A stretch of DNA of 64,000 bases from Ulva prolifera (Eukaryota; Chlorophyta; Ulvophyceae; Ulvales; Ulvaceae): NCBI GenBank assembly GCA_023078555.1, contig CM041202.1:4212022-4276021 (forward strand). The letters are read 5' to 3'. A program made the translations under genes and the position numbers. Shown in pieces: positions 1-11,678 of the stretch. The number at the start of each line of letters is the position of its first letter. Within the stretch, counting starts at the first letter, position 1. The notes under the pieces are model-generated. The model was not told the DNA's origin. It did no database searches and worked only from the letters and a program-made list of their open reading frames with translations.

Positions 1-428
1 TCGTACCGTAAGTTTAGTTGGGGGAAATGTTAAATATGTGTGCGGAGTTCTTAGCACATGACGCCTGAGATCTAGGATCACACATGCATGGTCAGTACCT
101 GAGTCAGATACTTGAACCATGCCCTTCTTCAACCTGTACATGGCGCTGGAATTCGTCTTCTCACTCGCGGACTGACGCCTGCCATGTGTCAGCCATTTGT
201 CACCTTCTACGTGCATCACCACGTGCACTTGCCTTGGGCGCTATGAGGCACTTTCACAACAATATGAAATTCTCTGCCAAGTCTCTGGTAGCAGACATCA
301 AGTCGTCCTAGACATACGAAAGTCTTCGCTGGCATCCAGTGTACATCCAAGTGAATTCGTGTATGCAAAGCTTAGGCAGAAAGTGACTGTTGTACGAGCT
401 TACATTCTGATGCATGCTGCCTCCGAAT
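1..428. other. Left flank, possible gypsy gag remnant
   Basis: No gene can be defended here. A plus-strand frame from about 197 to 428 reads as an amphipathic helical stretch (ALSQQYEILCQ...) that would suit a retroelement gag, and the neighbouring gypsy element begins right after copia element A ends at 7270. A gag fragment of that gypsy element, separated by insertion of A, is therefore possible, but the two flanks of A show no target duplication. Confidence 0.2.
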
Positions 429-721
429 TGTCAGAACTTATTGCAGTTTGTCAGTGGTCTGGTCAGGGGAGCCGGTATGCCATACCTTCTACGCACAGAG
501 TTAGAACCTTGGAATACTTTGAGGCGATATCTAGTATTGTGAGTAAGACGAATGGCTACATGTCGAAGTGTGCATCTCAATATATGCACACGAACGGTCA
601 AGATTACGGCGGAGATCCTCGGCGGATCTCCCTCACTACTCCGTGATAACCCCACCGGCAGCTGTCACATGCACCCAATCCGCAAATCGGCCCGTGCATG
701 ACAGCACTTGTCGCCACACAG
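429..721 (-). repeat. Truncated 3' LTR of copia A
   Basis: Reverse-orientation LTR beginning TGTCAGAAC. It matches the other family LTRs through the box around 590-720, then breaks off into pol sequence instead of ending in ...CATTGTGACA. Confidence 0.75.
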
Positions 722-2332
722 CTTGCTTCAGGCCATATACGGTTTTACACGATTTCCATACACGATTTCCATACACGTGATTTCCCGTCTGTGAAGTACA
801 GGGGTTGTTCAACAAAAACTCCTTCTAGTTCACCATTCAGAAATGCACGTTTTATATCTGTATGCTTAATCTCTAAATCATCTAGAGCAGCAATAGACAG
901 CAGCACACGCTCTGTTGCATAACTACCGACAGGGGACCAAGTCTTAAACAATATATACCTTATATCATATCTGAGAAAAACCATGAGCTACATAAAGTGC
1001 CTTGTAGCGCTGAAGATCTCATGTAAGCCCGCGCTTGATCTTGAACACCCACTTGCCCGAGATTGCCTTCTTTCCCGCAGGCACATAGCACAACCCGAAG
1101 GTTCCATGCTCACCCAGTGCATCCACCTCTTCCTGCATGGCACGCAGCCAAGCATCGATTTCCGGACCCGTGAGCCCTTCCTTCATAGAAGGCATATCAG
1201 GGTCAGAGGCCTTCTGCTTCCTGGTGGCATCTGCTCTGCGCGACCCATGACGCGGAGCACTCTGCTGCTCAACAGACTCCACGTGCTAATGCTTCAGGCC
1301 TGCACCGGACACTCCACAGTCAGCCGCGGATGATGTGTCCTGATTGCAGCCTGGAGACTTGATGTCAGCTACAACAGTTTCACTACTAGCATTAGAACCT
1401 GCGGGCTCATGCACAGCAGCTACATCCGCAGCCAAAGGAACAAGGTGTCTGCGTACAAGCGGATTGAAATGTTGTGCAGGCAAAATGGCTGAAACGGCTC
1501 TGACCTCATCTGGAGGGTCAATCCCTACCGCGGCAGAGGGGTCATCCCGGATCTCTCCCCTTAATTCGGACCCGGAATCCTCCCCAACTTCGTCAGGCTC
1601 ATCCTCCCAGGGGTGCTTCAGCTCCTCAGCTGCTCGCAGGGGCTTAGATACTGCTCCCGCATCAGATGCAGAGGCCGCGGACGAATTACTTCCGAAGCGG
1701 GCCCGCTGAGCCTCACTGTGCTGGTGGGCCACAGCCGCCTTGTCATCGCTGATTGTGTTGTCCATGTCGTCGTCAGTATACATGTCTGGAGCGTTTTTGT
1801 CCATGTCATCATCAGAAGACGAGGAGGAGGACGTCAGCGTGACAATGCGAGTCGATGCTGGCCCAGGATCCTGAATGCGCGCAGCACGGGTCACCACAAG
1901 CTCATTAGTGTGGCTGGGAAGTGGCTGGCTGTTGGACACCTGACCTGTCCCCCGCGGAGGCCTGTCAATGTCAGGGTGTGCATCAGCACGCGCAATCGCT
2001 CGCAAGCGATGCATGGCTTTCTTGGCCATCTCCAGAGTGTCCCGAGGAGGGTCACGGCAGAGCACCTCCGCATAGGCACATGGCGGAGGGGAGTACGCAT
2101 CCGCGAATGGCTCCACCTCATGCTGGTAGGTCTGATCCATTGCTGGGACCTTACCATGCCCTTGGGGGGTGTGCAGCTGGTCACGCAGGCGGCGTAGCAC
2201 TCCCACACAATATGTGGCAGCATCATCAAAGGGGGGAACATCGGCATCGACAACCTGGACGCCTTCCCCATCCTTCTCAAATGTGACAGTATGAGCGTTC
2301 GCAAACTGCTCAGGCAGTCGCTGGTCCACCAC

Positions 2333-2726
2333 TGTCATAAATGAGGTCCATCCTGGGACACAATGCATGACGTGCAAGTACGCACATGAGTGTGGTGGCC
2401 ACAGGCCCAACTCCTGTTATGTTAGGACATATGCATGATCATATGCATGAGCATAATCCATCACAATATATGTGAGGATTGTGTGCGGTCACTGTGATTA
2501 TGACCGCCGTAGACTTGACTGATCGGTGGCATATAGTCATGTGCCTCCAAGTCTACTGTAACCATTCTCTTACAGTCTTACGTGGTTCCTGTATTGCCTC
2601 ACTGCATTACAGTACATCCCCTGATCTGTGCATTGCCGACGTACGACCTGAGTGCTCCACAGGTAACGGCTCTGCAACCCACTAGCTAGCTTGATGAATG
2701 CTGCGCATAGGTCCTTGCTTATAGCA
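2333..2726 (+). mobile_element. Solo LTR, family 2, copy 1
   Basis: A 394-bp insertion inside copia A beginning TGTCATAAATG and ending CTTATAGCA, flanked by the exact 5-bp duplication ACCAC (2328-2332 and 2727-2731). An almost identical reverse copy of the same length is at 16019-16412. TG...CA ends, 5-bp duplication and no coding capacity indicate a solo LTR of a retrotransposon family whose body is not in the window. Orientation is arbitrary. Confidence 0.9.
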
Positions 2727-4994
2727 ACCACAACTGATACATCGTACTTTCGTACGTGCCGGATCCTCTGATTTTGTGTGAACATCACTTGCCGCACCAC
2801 CATAACCCTACCCCCTGGCACGGTTTGTGTGTAGACCCGCTGCATGGTGGGACCCAAAGCAGCTCCAACCAGTACCTGCGACAACACCCCGCACAGAAAG
2901 TTTCCGCAACTTGCCATCCCGAGGGTACGCATACACCTCAACCCCCCATGGCCGTTGCTGCTGCAGCAAATCATGGAACACCTCCAAAGGGGTGTCCAAG
3001 AAGACAGACAGATATGGGATAATGTCTCTGTCCGATGATTTCAACAGAAAACCATCGAGATGAGTCATTGCATACTCTTCCCATTTCCCCATCTCTGATT
3101 CCTTCAACTTTTCCCCATCAGCTTTCTTCATACGCTGGACCTTCTCAGCAGCTTGGACATCCGCAGATGCCCGAGATCGGTGAGAAACCTTACTGTCCTT
3201 CATGAGTTTCGTCATTTTGTCATGGTACAACCCCAAGCACGGCGTGAGATTGTGCACATGAATAACACTGGCGAGACAATCCACAGAAACAGAGGCAGGC
3301 CACTCGCAAGCAGCACAACACAGACTGCTTCGAAAGCAATACCGATCCTCCACTCCATCACCCCGTTCTCACTGTGACCGCCAGCGTAGGTCTTCCGGTG
3401 GGTAATTCCCCAACGATCGAGATATGATCCCAAGGCCGCAACCATGAATTCTCCCCCTTTGTCGGTGTGAAGGATGCGCACACCCGGTTCACTTGGCCTC
3501 ACCACATTGACACGAATGCGCTCAATGATGTAAGAGATCATGGCCACGCCTGCGGCCTCACTCTTCTTACGCAGACCAACAGCAAAAGTATAGCTCGTGA
3601 AGGCACACATCACAAACAAAACATATTTCACACCGCCAATCCCAACTGGAGTGATGGGACCGGCCAAGTCAGCTTGCAACTGCTTGCCAGGGTTCTTCGC
3701 TTGGGCTGTGAGTTGGCAAATATTGGCTGAGAACTTGCCCGCGGGCACTTCGCAAATCTTGCACCCATGAGAGCGGTTGCCCATTGCTTGAGCACCAACA
3801 TCCGAACACAATTCCCGGTAGAACGGGGAATTGGACTGCATACGCTTTAACACCCCGTTCGACTTGACAGGTGTGCTAGAAAAGCGGGGTCCAGCATGCA
3901 CGCATCATGTGGGGCTTCAGCACCCCCATCATTGGGCAGCTTGAGGTCAATTGCCGCAGCAGTCACGTAACACCACTGCTTCTGCTCCCCCACAACAGAC
4001 GTCGGGCTCCCTTAAACAACACACGCCCCTTTAGACGGGGTTCCCTTCCAAAACAGGTTTCTTCTTTGTGCCCAACTTGAACGCAAAGACACGAGTGCCA
4101 TCCTCGTCAAGCTGATGGTACTTGGACGCATCCGCGTGACCAACAGCCATATCCCCGAACCCAGGGGTATACAACACACTCTTGCGCGTATCTTAAAAAA
4201 TGTTATCATGATGCAACTCAGTGGTACTCAGTATGTTGAACAAATCTCAGGCGCATAGTAGACGCCGTGGATTTCCACATTAAGAGGATGCTTCTTCCCA
4301 TGCACATCCACATAAGTGCCCAAGTTCACCAGGATGGTGCCCCTGCTCATAATGGGGAGACAGCCTGGTCCCGCGGGATTGGTAGTCAGATGACATGGAC
4401 CACAGTCGACAAACGTTTCTCGGTTGCCGACCATGTGCATATCTGAGCCACTGTCTACAAGCAAGTTCCGCAGTTTTGATGCACCAGGAGTGGGATACTC
4501 CTTAGAAATTTCCACCGCACACACGCCTTTGGCCGCAGCTTGCTTGCGTAGGGGGCATATCGCACGCAAGTGGCCTTTCTTCTTGCAGAAGAAGCATGTC
4601 CTGGTCTCCTCGCGAGGAGCCTGTCCAGCCCCAAGGGCAGCCACTCCAGGAGCATCCCCTCGAGGCTGCTTGGGCCAGCCATGACGTGGTCTGCCCGCAG
4701 GCGTTCCAGATCTATCCTGCAGCCGTTGTTGTTTGAGCAAGTCGGCATGCTCAGTCAATCACGCAATGATCAAATGTGGGGTTGCGTAGAGGAGATCACC
4801 GCGCACGGCATTGAACTCCTCTCCCACTTCTAGCAATTTCAGTTTGAGCCATCGCGGGCCCACATCAGCACCCAGTGCTTCTCAGTGGGTGTAGACACTC
4901 ATCACTTCATCACAGTATGTCCCAACGTACCTACTATTCTGCGACAACGAATTAAAACTACTCCAGAGCCTATGAATTTCGGCTTCGGTGCTAG

Positions 4995-5751
4995 CGGTCA
5001 GGAAAAAGCTAATGGGGCCATTCAACTCTGTGAATCATCAGGCCCACCCGCAGACTGCCTGGCGGAATGCACAGCAGTCAAGCCCCATACACTCTAGAGC
5101 AAACTGTGCTGTTTGTATCCAAAGGACAGGATTGTTGCGCAGCTGTGGCCCGTGCGGCAGGGGTGTCAGAGCGGTCTATGGGTGCGGTGCTGCACCCCCG
5201 GGTGGCAGCCAAGCCTACTGAGAGCGCAATCAGCCCCAAACTACACAGATCGTCTGATTAATCTCTGAAAAAATTTACAGACAACAGATCACCCACTGCC
5301 TTATGTCTCCACAAACTCTCGCTGGTACGAGACTCCGTACCAGCCCGGTGGCATATCAGACTCTCTACAGTCGCCAGGTCCACGACGGCGTTCGAAAACC
5401 AATCCAGCACCATATTGCTGTCATGGATCCGGGATCTGGCCAGCGAACCCGCCACAGGCTGCGCGATAATGGTTGTTGTCAGGGCAGTCAACCCGCCATG
5501 CCGGCCCGCACAGTGCACCATATGACCTGTGCGAGCATCGTGAGGCTCACAAAAACGCCCTCTACTCAAATATGTCATCCACGCCTACTCTCGTGCACTA
5601 CAGATGCCTATCGTTCTGCGTCGCTCTCGCATGCATACGTGCACATGCACATCGTGCGTGCTGGTGCGCCGCTTGTGCAAGCTTAGCCCACCTTGGATGC
5701 TACTTACAGTGTCGTCTACAGCGAATGGCCCCATTTGCGATTTTCTGACCG
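4995..5751. mobile_element. Non-autonomous TIR DNA transposon (757 bp)
   Basis: An insertion splitting the copia A gag, with about 29-bp terminal inverted repeats starting CGGTCAGGAAAAAGC on the left and CGGTCAGAAAATCGC on the right complement, both continuing into AATGGGGCCATTC. CTAG flanks both sides (4991-4994 and 5752-5755) while uninterrupted family copies have one CTAG. Because CTAG is palindromic, the duplication could equally be TA with a one-base longer repeat. A plus frame at about 5067-5261 contains AVARAAGVSERSMGAVL, which looks like a helix-turn-helix and may be a leftover transposase exon. Confidence 0.85.
5067..5261 (+). pseudogene. Possible transposase DNA-binding exon
   Basis: A 64-codon plus-strand frame inside the TIR element at 4995-5751. 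The segment AVARAAGVSERSMGAVL resembles a resolvase/transposase-type helix-turn-helix. There is no catalytic domain in the element. Chance occurrence in a non-coding element cannot be excluded. Confidence 0.25.
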
Positions 5752-6237
5752 CTAGGCCTAAACTTTGCAGGCAAATGGGCCCATGCTTCACGAAAATGTG
5801 ACATGCGATAGACAGTCGTCATATCCGCGTCACGAAAAATCAGGAATTGATTTCTCGATCTAGCGTGGATACGCAATTTGTCCGTGAACGGTGCGCTCTG
5901 CAGAAGATGATATAATCCGAATTGCCCTAATCACAACACGACCTTATGCTCGTACACAACGAAGCTTTCAGTCTTAAAGTACCATTCATGCTATTCTCCT
6001 TTCGTCAAATCAGGCTCGCCGCTGCCGCGAAACGCGCGAAGTGCCGTCAGTATTTCAATTGTTGTCAACAATTCAGTGTTGCTGGCAGTATTCACGACAT
6101 TTGAAGAAGGAGGCACCTGCTGACTGCTCTGCCTAGACTGGGCAGGGTTTTGCGGCGGGACAACTCGTCCGCCTCGAAGCTGCATGCCCGCAGGCTGTTG
6201 TTCGACGGGTGGCTGTTGTTCTGCCTCGACCGCTCCT

Positions 6238-6581
6238 TGTCACAATGCATGAGCCTGCGGGCAGCAGTGTGGTGACAGGTGCACCCATGCACGCTCGATC
6301 TGCGGATCCAGTGCAGGGGTAAGCCGCCAACGGGATTGTCCTGGAATAGTGAGGGAGACCCTGCAAGGATTTTCTGTCGTAATCTTGACTGCTCAGTGTG
6401 CATATATGTATGTGCGCACTAAGAGCTGTAACCTTTCTCTCTACTGTTTCACGGTGCTAGTATCTCCTCTTTAGCGTTCCTCGGTTCTACCTCTGTGCGT
6501 AGCAGGTATGGAACGCTGGCTGCCCTGACATGACCTGTACTAAGACTGCACGACTGACTTGACAAGATAGCGTTTCTGACA
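6238..6581 (+). mobile_element. Solo copia LTR (344 bp) in copia A gag
   Basis: Plus-orientation LTR of the A-D family, from TGTCACAATGCATGAGCC to GTTTCTGACA, flanked by the exact duplication CTCCT (6233-6237 and 6582-6586). No internal element sequence remains, so this is an LTR-LTR recombination product inserted after copia A. Confidence 0.93.
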
Positions 6582-6929
6582 CTCCTTCCTCATGCAGAGG
6601 GCTGACGACAGGGAGATCAACGTTAGACACCCTGCAGTCTAAGACACAATTCTTCGTCGCGTCCAGCAACTAGACCGATAGGTGGCTCGCAAGCCAACAG
6701 GTTGAGAAAAAAGAGCGAACGCATTCGCTTTCCCAGCGTTGATCATTGCAACACACATCTCGCATTGTATCTAACAACAATATGCTACGAGAAAGCTAAA
6801 TGATGCTTGCGATTGAGGCCGCAGCCTAAGCGCCGGCAAAATAATGGAATGGTGGCCGTGTCTACACTTTGGCCAACGGCTTCCTGAAAATGACCACAAT
6901 AGACAAAACGAAAACAATCACCGATACCA

Positions 6930-7270
6930 TGTTAGAAGTCATAGCAGCTCAGGGACGGACACACAGTCCGTCATTAGTCAGGTCAAGGGAGCCAGTATTC
7001 CATACCTACTGCACACAGAGGTAGAACCTTGTAATACTTTTAGGAGATAGCTAGTACCGTGAAACAGTAAGACTAATGGTTACAGATAGTGTGCATCTCA
7101 ATATATGCAAACAAACAGTCAAGATTACGGCGGGAGATCCTCGCAGGATCTTCCTCACTACTCCGGGATAATCCCACCGGCGGCTGTCATATGCACCCGA
7201 TTCGCTGATCGACCGGTGCATGAGAGCACCTGTCACCACACAGCTGCCCTTAGGCCTATGCGTTGTGACA
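6930..7270 (-). repeat. 5' LTR of copia A
   Basis: Reverse-orientation 341-bp LTR from TGTTAGAAGTC to CGTTGTGACA. The bases immediately left of it are the complement of the conserved primer-binding site. Confidence 0.85.
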
Positions 7271-7346
7271 GATTTATCAGCTTCAACTGGATCACACTGC
7301 ATCAATTAATGTATATGTTGAGCAGGGCCTCTACATATCACAAGGT

Positions 7347-7652
7347 GTGCATGCACGCCCAAAACGCGAGGCTAGTCCCCTGTGGGGGACACCGGCTGAC
7401 AAGCGTGCCAAGGCAGCAATGGACAAGTCGCCCAAGTCCAACTGTCAAAGAATGGTCAACTTCCCGGAAGCCGATCAGTTGAAACAGTGGTTTCGGTGTG
7501 CTAAGTGTGGCTGGATGATGGAAGGAGGTGTCCACTTGAAGGGACAGGTATGTGAGCCAGATGCGCTATCGGGCCGCGTCCAGGGAATGCGTAGGGACTT
7601 GCGTGACAAAAAAAAATCCGAACAGGAATGTTTTTCTTACAAAGTTCCGTAG
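7347..7652 (+). pseudogene. Gypsy gag-like fragment
   Basis: A 101-codon frame directly upstream of the gypsy protease. It contains a Cys/His cluster, FRCAKCGWM...HLKGQVC, which might be a nucleic-acid-binding knuckle, and a basic stretch near the end. Assignment rests on position rather than sequence. Confidence 0.35.
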
Positions 7653-7899
7653 TGAAACGCAATTGCTGCGCAAGCAATCCCTGCTGTTGATACTACACGG
7701 TTTTTGCAATGTAACAAGAAGTGTTCGGTGGATGTGCATTGTGCTTCTTCCGACGACATTTCGCCTGATGTTTCAATGTCTGACAATGCCAATCTGCTCT
7801 TGTGTCTGGATGTACCAATGGTAGTTTCTGAAGTTTCTTGGTATCTTGACTTCAGATCAAGCTGCCTCGCTACAACGGATGCATACGTCATGCCTCGGG

Positions 7900-8190
7900 T
7901 GACAACTATGCCCTAGTGTTCACTGACACAGCGTATGATTCAGGTGCAGAGCACTCGTTTATAAGCAAAGATTTTGTGCGTATGCACAAATGGCATACTG
8001 CCACAGGTTGCACTGATGTGCAATTGGCTGATGGGTCTTTCCTACGCTCGTCCGAGACTGTGACGTTGAAGCTGTGCCTGCAAGCGCACTCGTCTACATG
8101 TCGGTTATAGTAATTGACATGGTGCCTGGATTCGATATTGTGTGAGGCGATGAATGGTCTCATAAACATCAAGTTGTGGCCAACTATGGC
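7900..8190 (+). pseudogene. Gypsy aspartic protease remnant
   Basis: The frame at 7916-8110 includes YDSGAEHSFISKDFV, the retropepsin active-site motif D-S/T-G followed by the usual small-residue context, then QLADGSFLRSSETVTLKL typical of the protease flap region. After a stop, another frame continues IDMVPGFDIV...GDEWSHKH, matching the 'LG-D-W' segment found between protease and RT in Ty3/gypsy elements. Frameshifted, inactive. Confidence 0.7.
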
Positions 8191-8535
8191 CATGCCGGGT
8201 CAGGCGTTGCAGCTGTTTTGGTTGCGTAAGCCGGGGTCCTCGTAGTTCCCTGGGGGTTCGCCTTGTCCACCATGTGTCTCAAGATGGGCTTATCTGTGCA
8301 CTTAAAGCATCACTCCTGCTCGTGGCTTCGCGGTTTGGCATCGCGTTTCCATTTGTGGTGGTGCTTCACAAATAAGATTAGGCCCCCCCGGCGCCCCCGC
8401 CCCAGCGGAGCGAGCGGTCGGCGCCGCTTCTCTCTGATCATGAGGACGTTTTGTTTGCTCCAAGTCTCATGTAGCATGGTGCTTCTATTTGGGTGACATC
8501 ACGCCGGAATGCATCCCTACAATACAGGGGTCCAT

Positions 8536-8884
8536 TGTCACAATGCATGAGCCTGCGGGCAGCAGTGTGGTGACGGGTGCACCCATGCACGGACGATCCG
8601 CGGATCCAGTGCAGGGGTAAGCCGCCAGCCGGGATTGTCTCGACGTAGTGAGGGAGATCCTGCGAGGGTTTCCCGCCGAAACCTTGAGTGTTCAGTGTGC
8701 ATATAAGGATGTGCACACTGAGATCTGTAACCATTTCTCTTCACTGTCTCACAGTACTAGCACTCTCCTTTTCAGTGTTTCCTCGGTTCTACCTCTGTGC
8801 GCAGAAGGTATGGAACACTGACCTCCTGACCTGACCTGACGTAAGACTGCGCGTTTGACCTGACCGAATGAAGCATTTCTGACA
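8536..8884 (+). mobile_element. Solo copia LTR (349 bp) in gypsy
   Basis: Plus-orientation family LTR, TGTCACAATGCATGAG...CATTTCTGACA, with exact duplication TCCAT at 8531-8535 and 8885-8889. It separates gypsy protease from RT. Confidence 0.93.
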
Positions 8885-8889
8885 TCCAT

Positions 8890-10340
8890 ACCTGTCAACA
8901 GGCCACCCTTCCGGCCTTTCGGTGACGGAAAATCAGAACTTGAACGTCAAGTTAACGTGTGCCTCAACAATGGCTGGTCTGAGCTTTCTAGATCTGCATA
9001 CGGCGCCACTGTATTGTTTGTGCCCAAGCCCGATGGCACGCGTATGTGCATCGACTATCGGCCGTTGAACAAAACCACGGTCAAAAACGAATTCCCAGTG
9101 CCACACATTGATGATCGAATTGAAAGACTCAATGGCACGGTATATCTCAACACTCTAAGGTTTAGAGTCTAAACCTGGCTGTCGGGTACCATTAGCTCAA
9201 GTTGAAAGAGTCTGACATTCCCAACACGGCGTTAAATACCCAATTTGGCAAATTCAAATGGCGCGTGCTGCCGTTTGGTCTGAAAACCACTCATGTTGTG
9301 TTCCAACACGCAATGAATCGAGTCTTTGAGGCGCACTTGAACAAATGTGTGCATCTGTCTCGGTGACCTTTTGGTCTTCTCGCGCTCTGAGGAAGAACCC
9401 TTCCGGCACTTGTAAATGATCCCACAACTTCTTCGGGAGCATAACCTCTTTGCCGAAATGAGAAAGTGCGATTTTTTCAAGCCTAAGCTCAAATACCTGG
9501 GTCACGTGTCTTCGTCAGGGTTGCGCCCCAATCCTGCCAAGGTGGCCATAGTGGCTTCCTCGCCTGAGCCTCATTCTGTGGCCGAAGTTGGACAATTCTT
9601 GGGTTTGGCCAATTACTTCCGCAAGTACATCAGGGGCTATGCTGCCATGGCTTCGCCCTTGACGAATCTTCTGAAAGGCTTGACAAAACATGAGCAGGCT
9701 GGTAAGTGCGGCCGGTTTAAATGGGTCAGCCCGTCCAACATGCAGGCTATGCTTGTAGCCTTTGCTTCTCGTTGGACAACATTGTGCACGGAGGCGTCTG
9801 GTCGCATCAAGCGTGCAATGATCTCGGCACCCGTCTTGGTCCTCCCTGATCCTTCCAAGCTCTTCACTCTAGTGAGTGCACTCATGACGCCTGCTCAAAC
9901 CTCCAGCCGTTGGTTCCATCCTCATGCAGGAGGGGCATCCCACTGCCTATTATTCTTGCAAGCTCTCCGGCCCCGAATTAACTTACTCGGTGTCTGACAT
10001 TGAGATGTTGGCTGTTATTTGTGAGCTGAAGGAATGGCGCTGCTACCTTGAAGGTGCCAATTCCGCAATAGTGGCTGATCATCACCCCAATACCTATCTC
10101 GACGTTGCTTCCAGTGCCCATACGGTCGAACGCCGGGCAAGGTGGCTGGATGTGGCGTGCGGCTATGAATATTTGTGGCTTTATCGGCCAGGGCGTATCA
10201 ATATGGCGAATCCTATGACCCGGGTCCCTCGGCATTTTTGCTCATGCTGTCGTCCTCCACATATGCAAACACAGATAGCCCCTCTGCAGATCGGGTGCTA
10301 CGAACTGTATGTTGTGCTCATTTTGTTGTCAAGCTGATTC
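8890..10340 (+). pseudogene. Gypsy reverse transcriptase and RNase H
   Basis: Pieces in order: YGATVLFVPKPDGTRMCIDY and RPLNKTTVKNEFPVPHIDD (8990-9140, RT fingers and palm), KFKWRVLPFGLKTT (9245-9290), the active-site region reading CLGDLLVFSRSEEE (9340-9400), LKYLGHVSSSGLRPNP and FLGLANYFRKYIRG (9490-9640), and RNase H with YYSCKLSGPELTYSVSDIEM and RRARWLDV (9924-10240). The catalytic Y-x-D-D is present as C-L-G-D, so the first aspartate is lost, and there are several frameshifts. Typical Ty3/gypsy and clearly different from the copia elements around it. Confidence 0.88.
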
Positions 10341-10424
10341 GGGCTGCCCGTCGTGCTGCTGCCGTTGAGCGCCGCTGAGCCGGTGCGGACCGGAGTGTGC
10401 GGGGACTGTTCATTCACCTCAAAA

Positions 10425-11066
10425 TGTCAGAAACGCTATCCTTTATGCAGGTTAGATGCGCAGTCATAGTCAGATCAAGTCAGCCAGTGCTCCATACCTG
10501 CTGCGGACAGAGGTACAACCTTGGAACACTGTTCAGGAGAATACTAGTCCCGTGAAATAGTAAGAATAATGGTCACAGCTCTTAGTGTGCACATCAATAT
10601 ATGCACACTGAACAGTCAAGTTTATGGCGGGCGATCCCCGCAGGATCTCCCTCGCTACTCCGGGACAATCCCGCTAGCGGCTAACCCCTGCACTCGATCC
10701 GCGGATCGATCATGCATAGGTGCATCTGCCACTACGCTGCTGCCCCGCAGGCTCATGCATTGTGTGTTATGGGATATCCATATCTAGGGGTCCAAGAATA
10801 TCGATGACATAATAAAGGGATTCGTCATCTAACAAAGGACTCGTTGCTTCAGGTGAGCCCCAGTGGTTAGAGCACGACATGCCGTGTGTACTCTAGAGGT
10901 CACCGGATCAATTCTTACTTTCATTTCTGCCACGCGACTGTACGGGGCGGCAAGGGACGCTCCCCTCCACGTCATCATGCACAGTCAGCATGCTTACCAG
11001 CTCAGGCACGCATATTAACCCTTGTGCACACTCGATGAGACTAACCAGCGTCTTGACATTGTGACA
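10425..11066 (-). repeat. 3' LTR of copia B, split
   Basis: Reverse LTR from TGTCAGAAACGC, interrupted after GCATTGTG and resuming with TTGTGACA immediately before the polypurine-side sequence CTCCCCCATAAACCC. Interrupted by the 10765-11058 insertion. Confidence 0.85.
10765..11058. mobile_element. 294-bp TG...CA insertion with tRNA-like core
   Basis: Begins TGTTATGGGAT, ends GTCTTGACA, and is flanked by the exact 5-bp duplication TTGTG (10760-10764 and 11059-11063). These are solo-LTR hallmarks. However, about 10850-10930 reads like a tRNA gene: AGCCCCAGTGGTTAGAGC is very close to an A box/D arm, and GGATCAATTCT about 40 bp later is close to a B box. It may be a small LTR, a TRIM-type element or a tRNA-derived retroposon; the boundaries are firm, the class is not. 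Confidence 0.75.
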
Positions 11067-11678
11067 CTCCCCCATAAACCCTGCTACGTTTCCACGAGCT
11101 AGAGTATATTACGAACTTCTTGTAGGGCAGGTCCGGGCAGCCCCTTAGTAAACACATCTGCTAACTGATCAACAGTGTCAACCCATTCCACCTTAAGTTC
11201 ATCCATCTAGACATATTTCCGCGCCCGCAAGTGCCGCACACGAATGTGCTTGGATCTTTCAGTGGACACAACATTCGCAGCCAAAATGTGGCACTTGATT
11301 GTCACCCCACAGAGTTGGTTCATGTAGGACCAACTTCACATCCAGAAGCAACTGCTTCATCCACATCAAATAGTTAGTTGTTGCAGTCATCACAATGAGC
11401 TCTGTCATATCCCCAGCCACAATACTCTGCTTCTTCGAACTCCAGATAACACAATTCCCGTACACTGGAACAAGTATGCCAGACACACTCTTCAGATCCG
11501 CAGAATTCGCAAAGTCTGCGTCTGGAAAAGCTTCTAACAAACACCCGTGTCCCTCAGAGCCTATACATTTTATTCCTAAGTTTTTTGTGGACTGCAGGTA
11601 TCTCAGAACATGTTGCACGGCAGACCAATGTTCCTTCGGACTACTAGACATGTGCCGGGCCAGTGTATGTGCCACATA

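Larger units (their letters stand above)
722..6670 (-). pseudogene. Copia A gag-pol pseudogene
   Basis: Remains of a single gag-pol frame on the minus strand, interrupted by frameshifts, stops and three insertions. Recognisable pieces in element order are: gag N terminus (5990-6670, split by a solo LTR), gag helical part (4800-4990 and 5756-5990, split by a TIR element), zinc knuckle CFFCKKKGHLRAICP near 4590, protease DSGSD near 4450, integrase with GGVKYVLFVMCAFT and HTDKGGEF (3212-3901), the hinge region (2808-3353 and 1286-2332, split by a solo LTR), and the start of RT (745-1282, AFLNGELE). The RT active site and RNase H are gone, so it cannot be autonomous. Confidence 0.85.
429..7270 (-). 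mobile_element. Copia LTR retrotransposon A, decayed
   Basis: Minus-strand Ty1/copia element of the same family as the intact copy at 19335-25920. The 5' LTR (6930-7270) is at the right, preceded in element orientation by the conserved primer-binding sequence TGGTATCGGTGA. The 3' LTR at the left (429 to about 721) is truncated and joined directly to RT sequence at a shared AGCTTGCTTCAGG-like junction, so the end of RT, all of RNase H and the polypurine tract are deleted. Frames are broken repeatedly. It hosts three later insertions with exact duplications: solo LTR 2333-2726, TIR element 4995-5751 and solo copia LTR 6238-6581. No duplication is visible outside A (424-428 against 7271-7275). 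Confidence 0.9.
7271..10424 (+). mobile_element. Ty3/gypsy retrotransposon, 5' part (decayed)
   Basis: Plus-strand gypsy-type order gag-like, protease, RT, RNase H, lying between copia A's LTR and copia B's LTR. It is interrupted by a solo copia LTR at 8536-8884. The matching integrase lies at 26005-27190, on the far side of copia B, so B (with C inside) probably landed in this element between RNase H and integrase. No gypsy LTR was found on either side. Confidence 0.8.

Noticed and set aside
5402..5760. Small frames inside the 757-bp TIR element as genes
   Set aside because: They are short and have no motif apart from the helix-turn-helix-like stretch already noted.
429..7275. Target-site duplication around copia A
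   Set aside because: The 5-bp flanks CGAAT and GATTT do not match, so no claim is made about A's insertion site.
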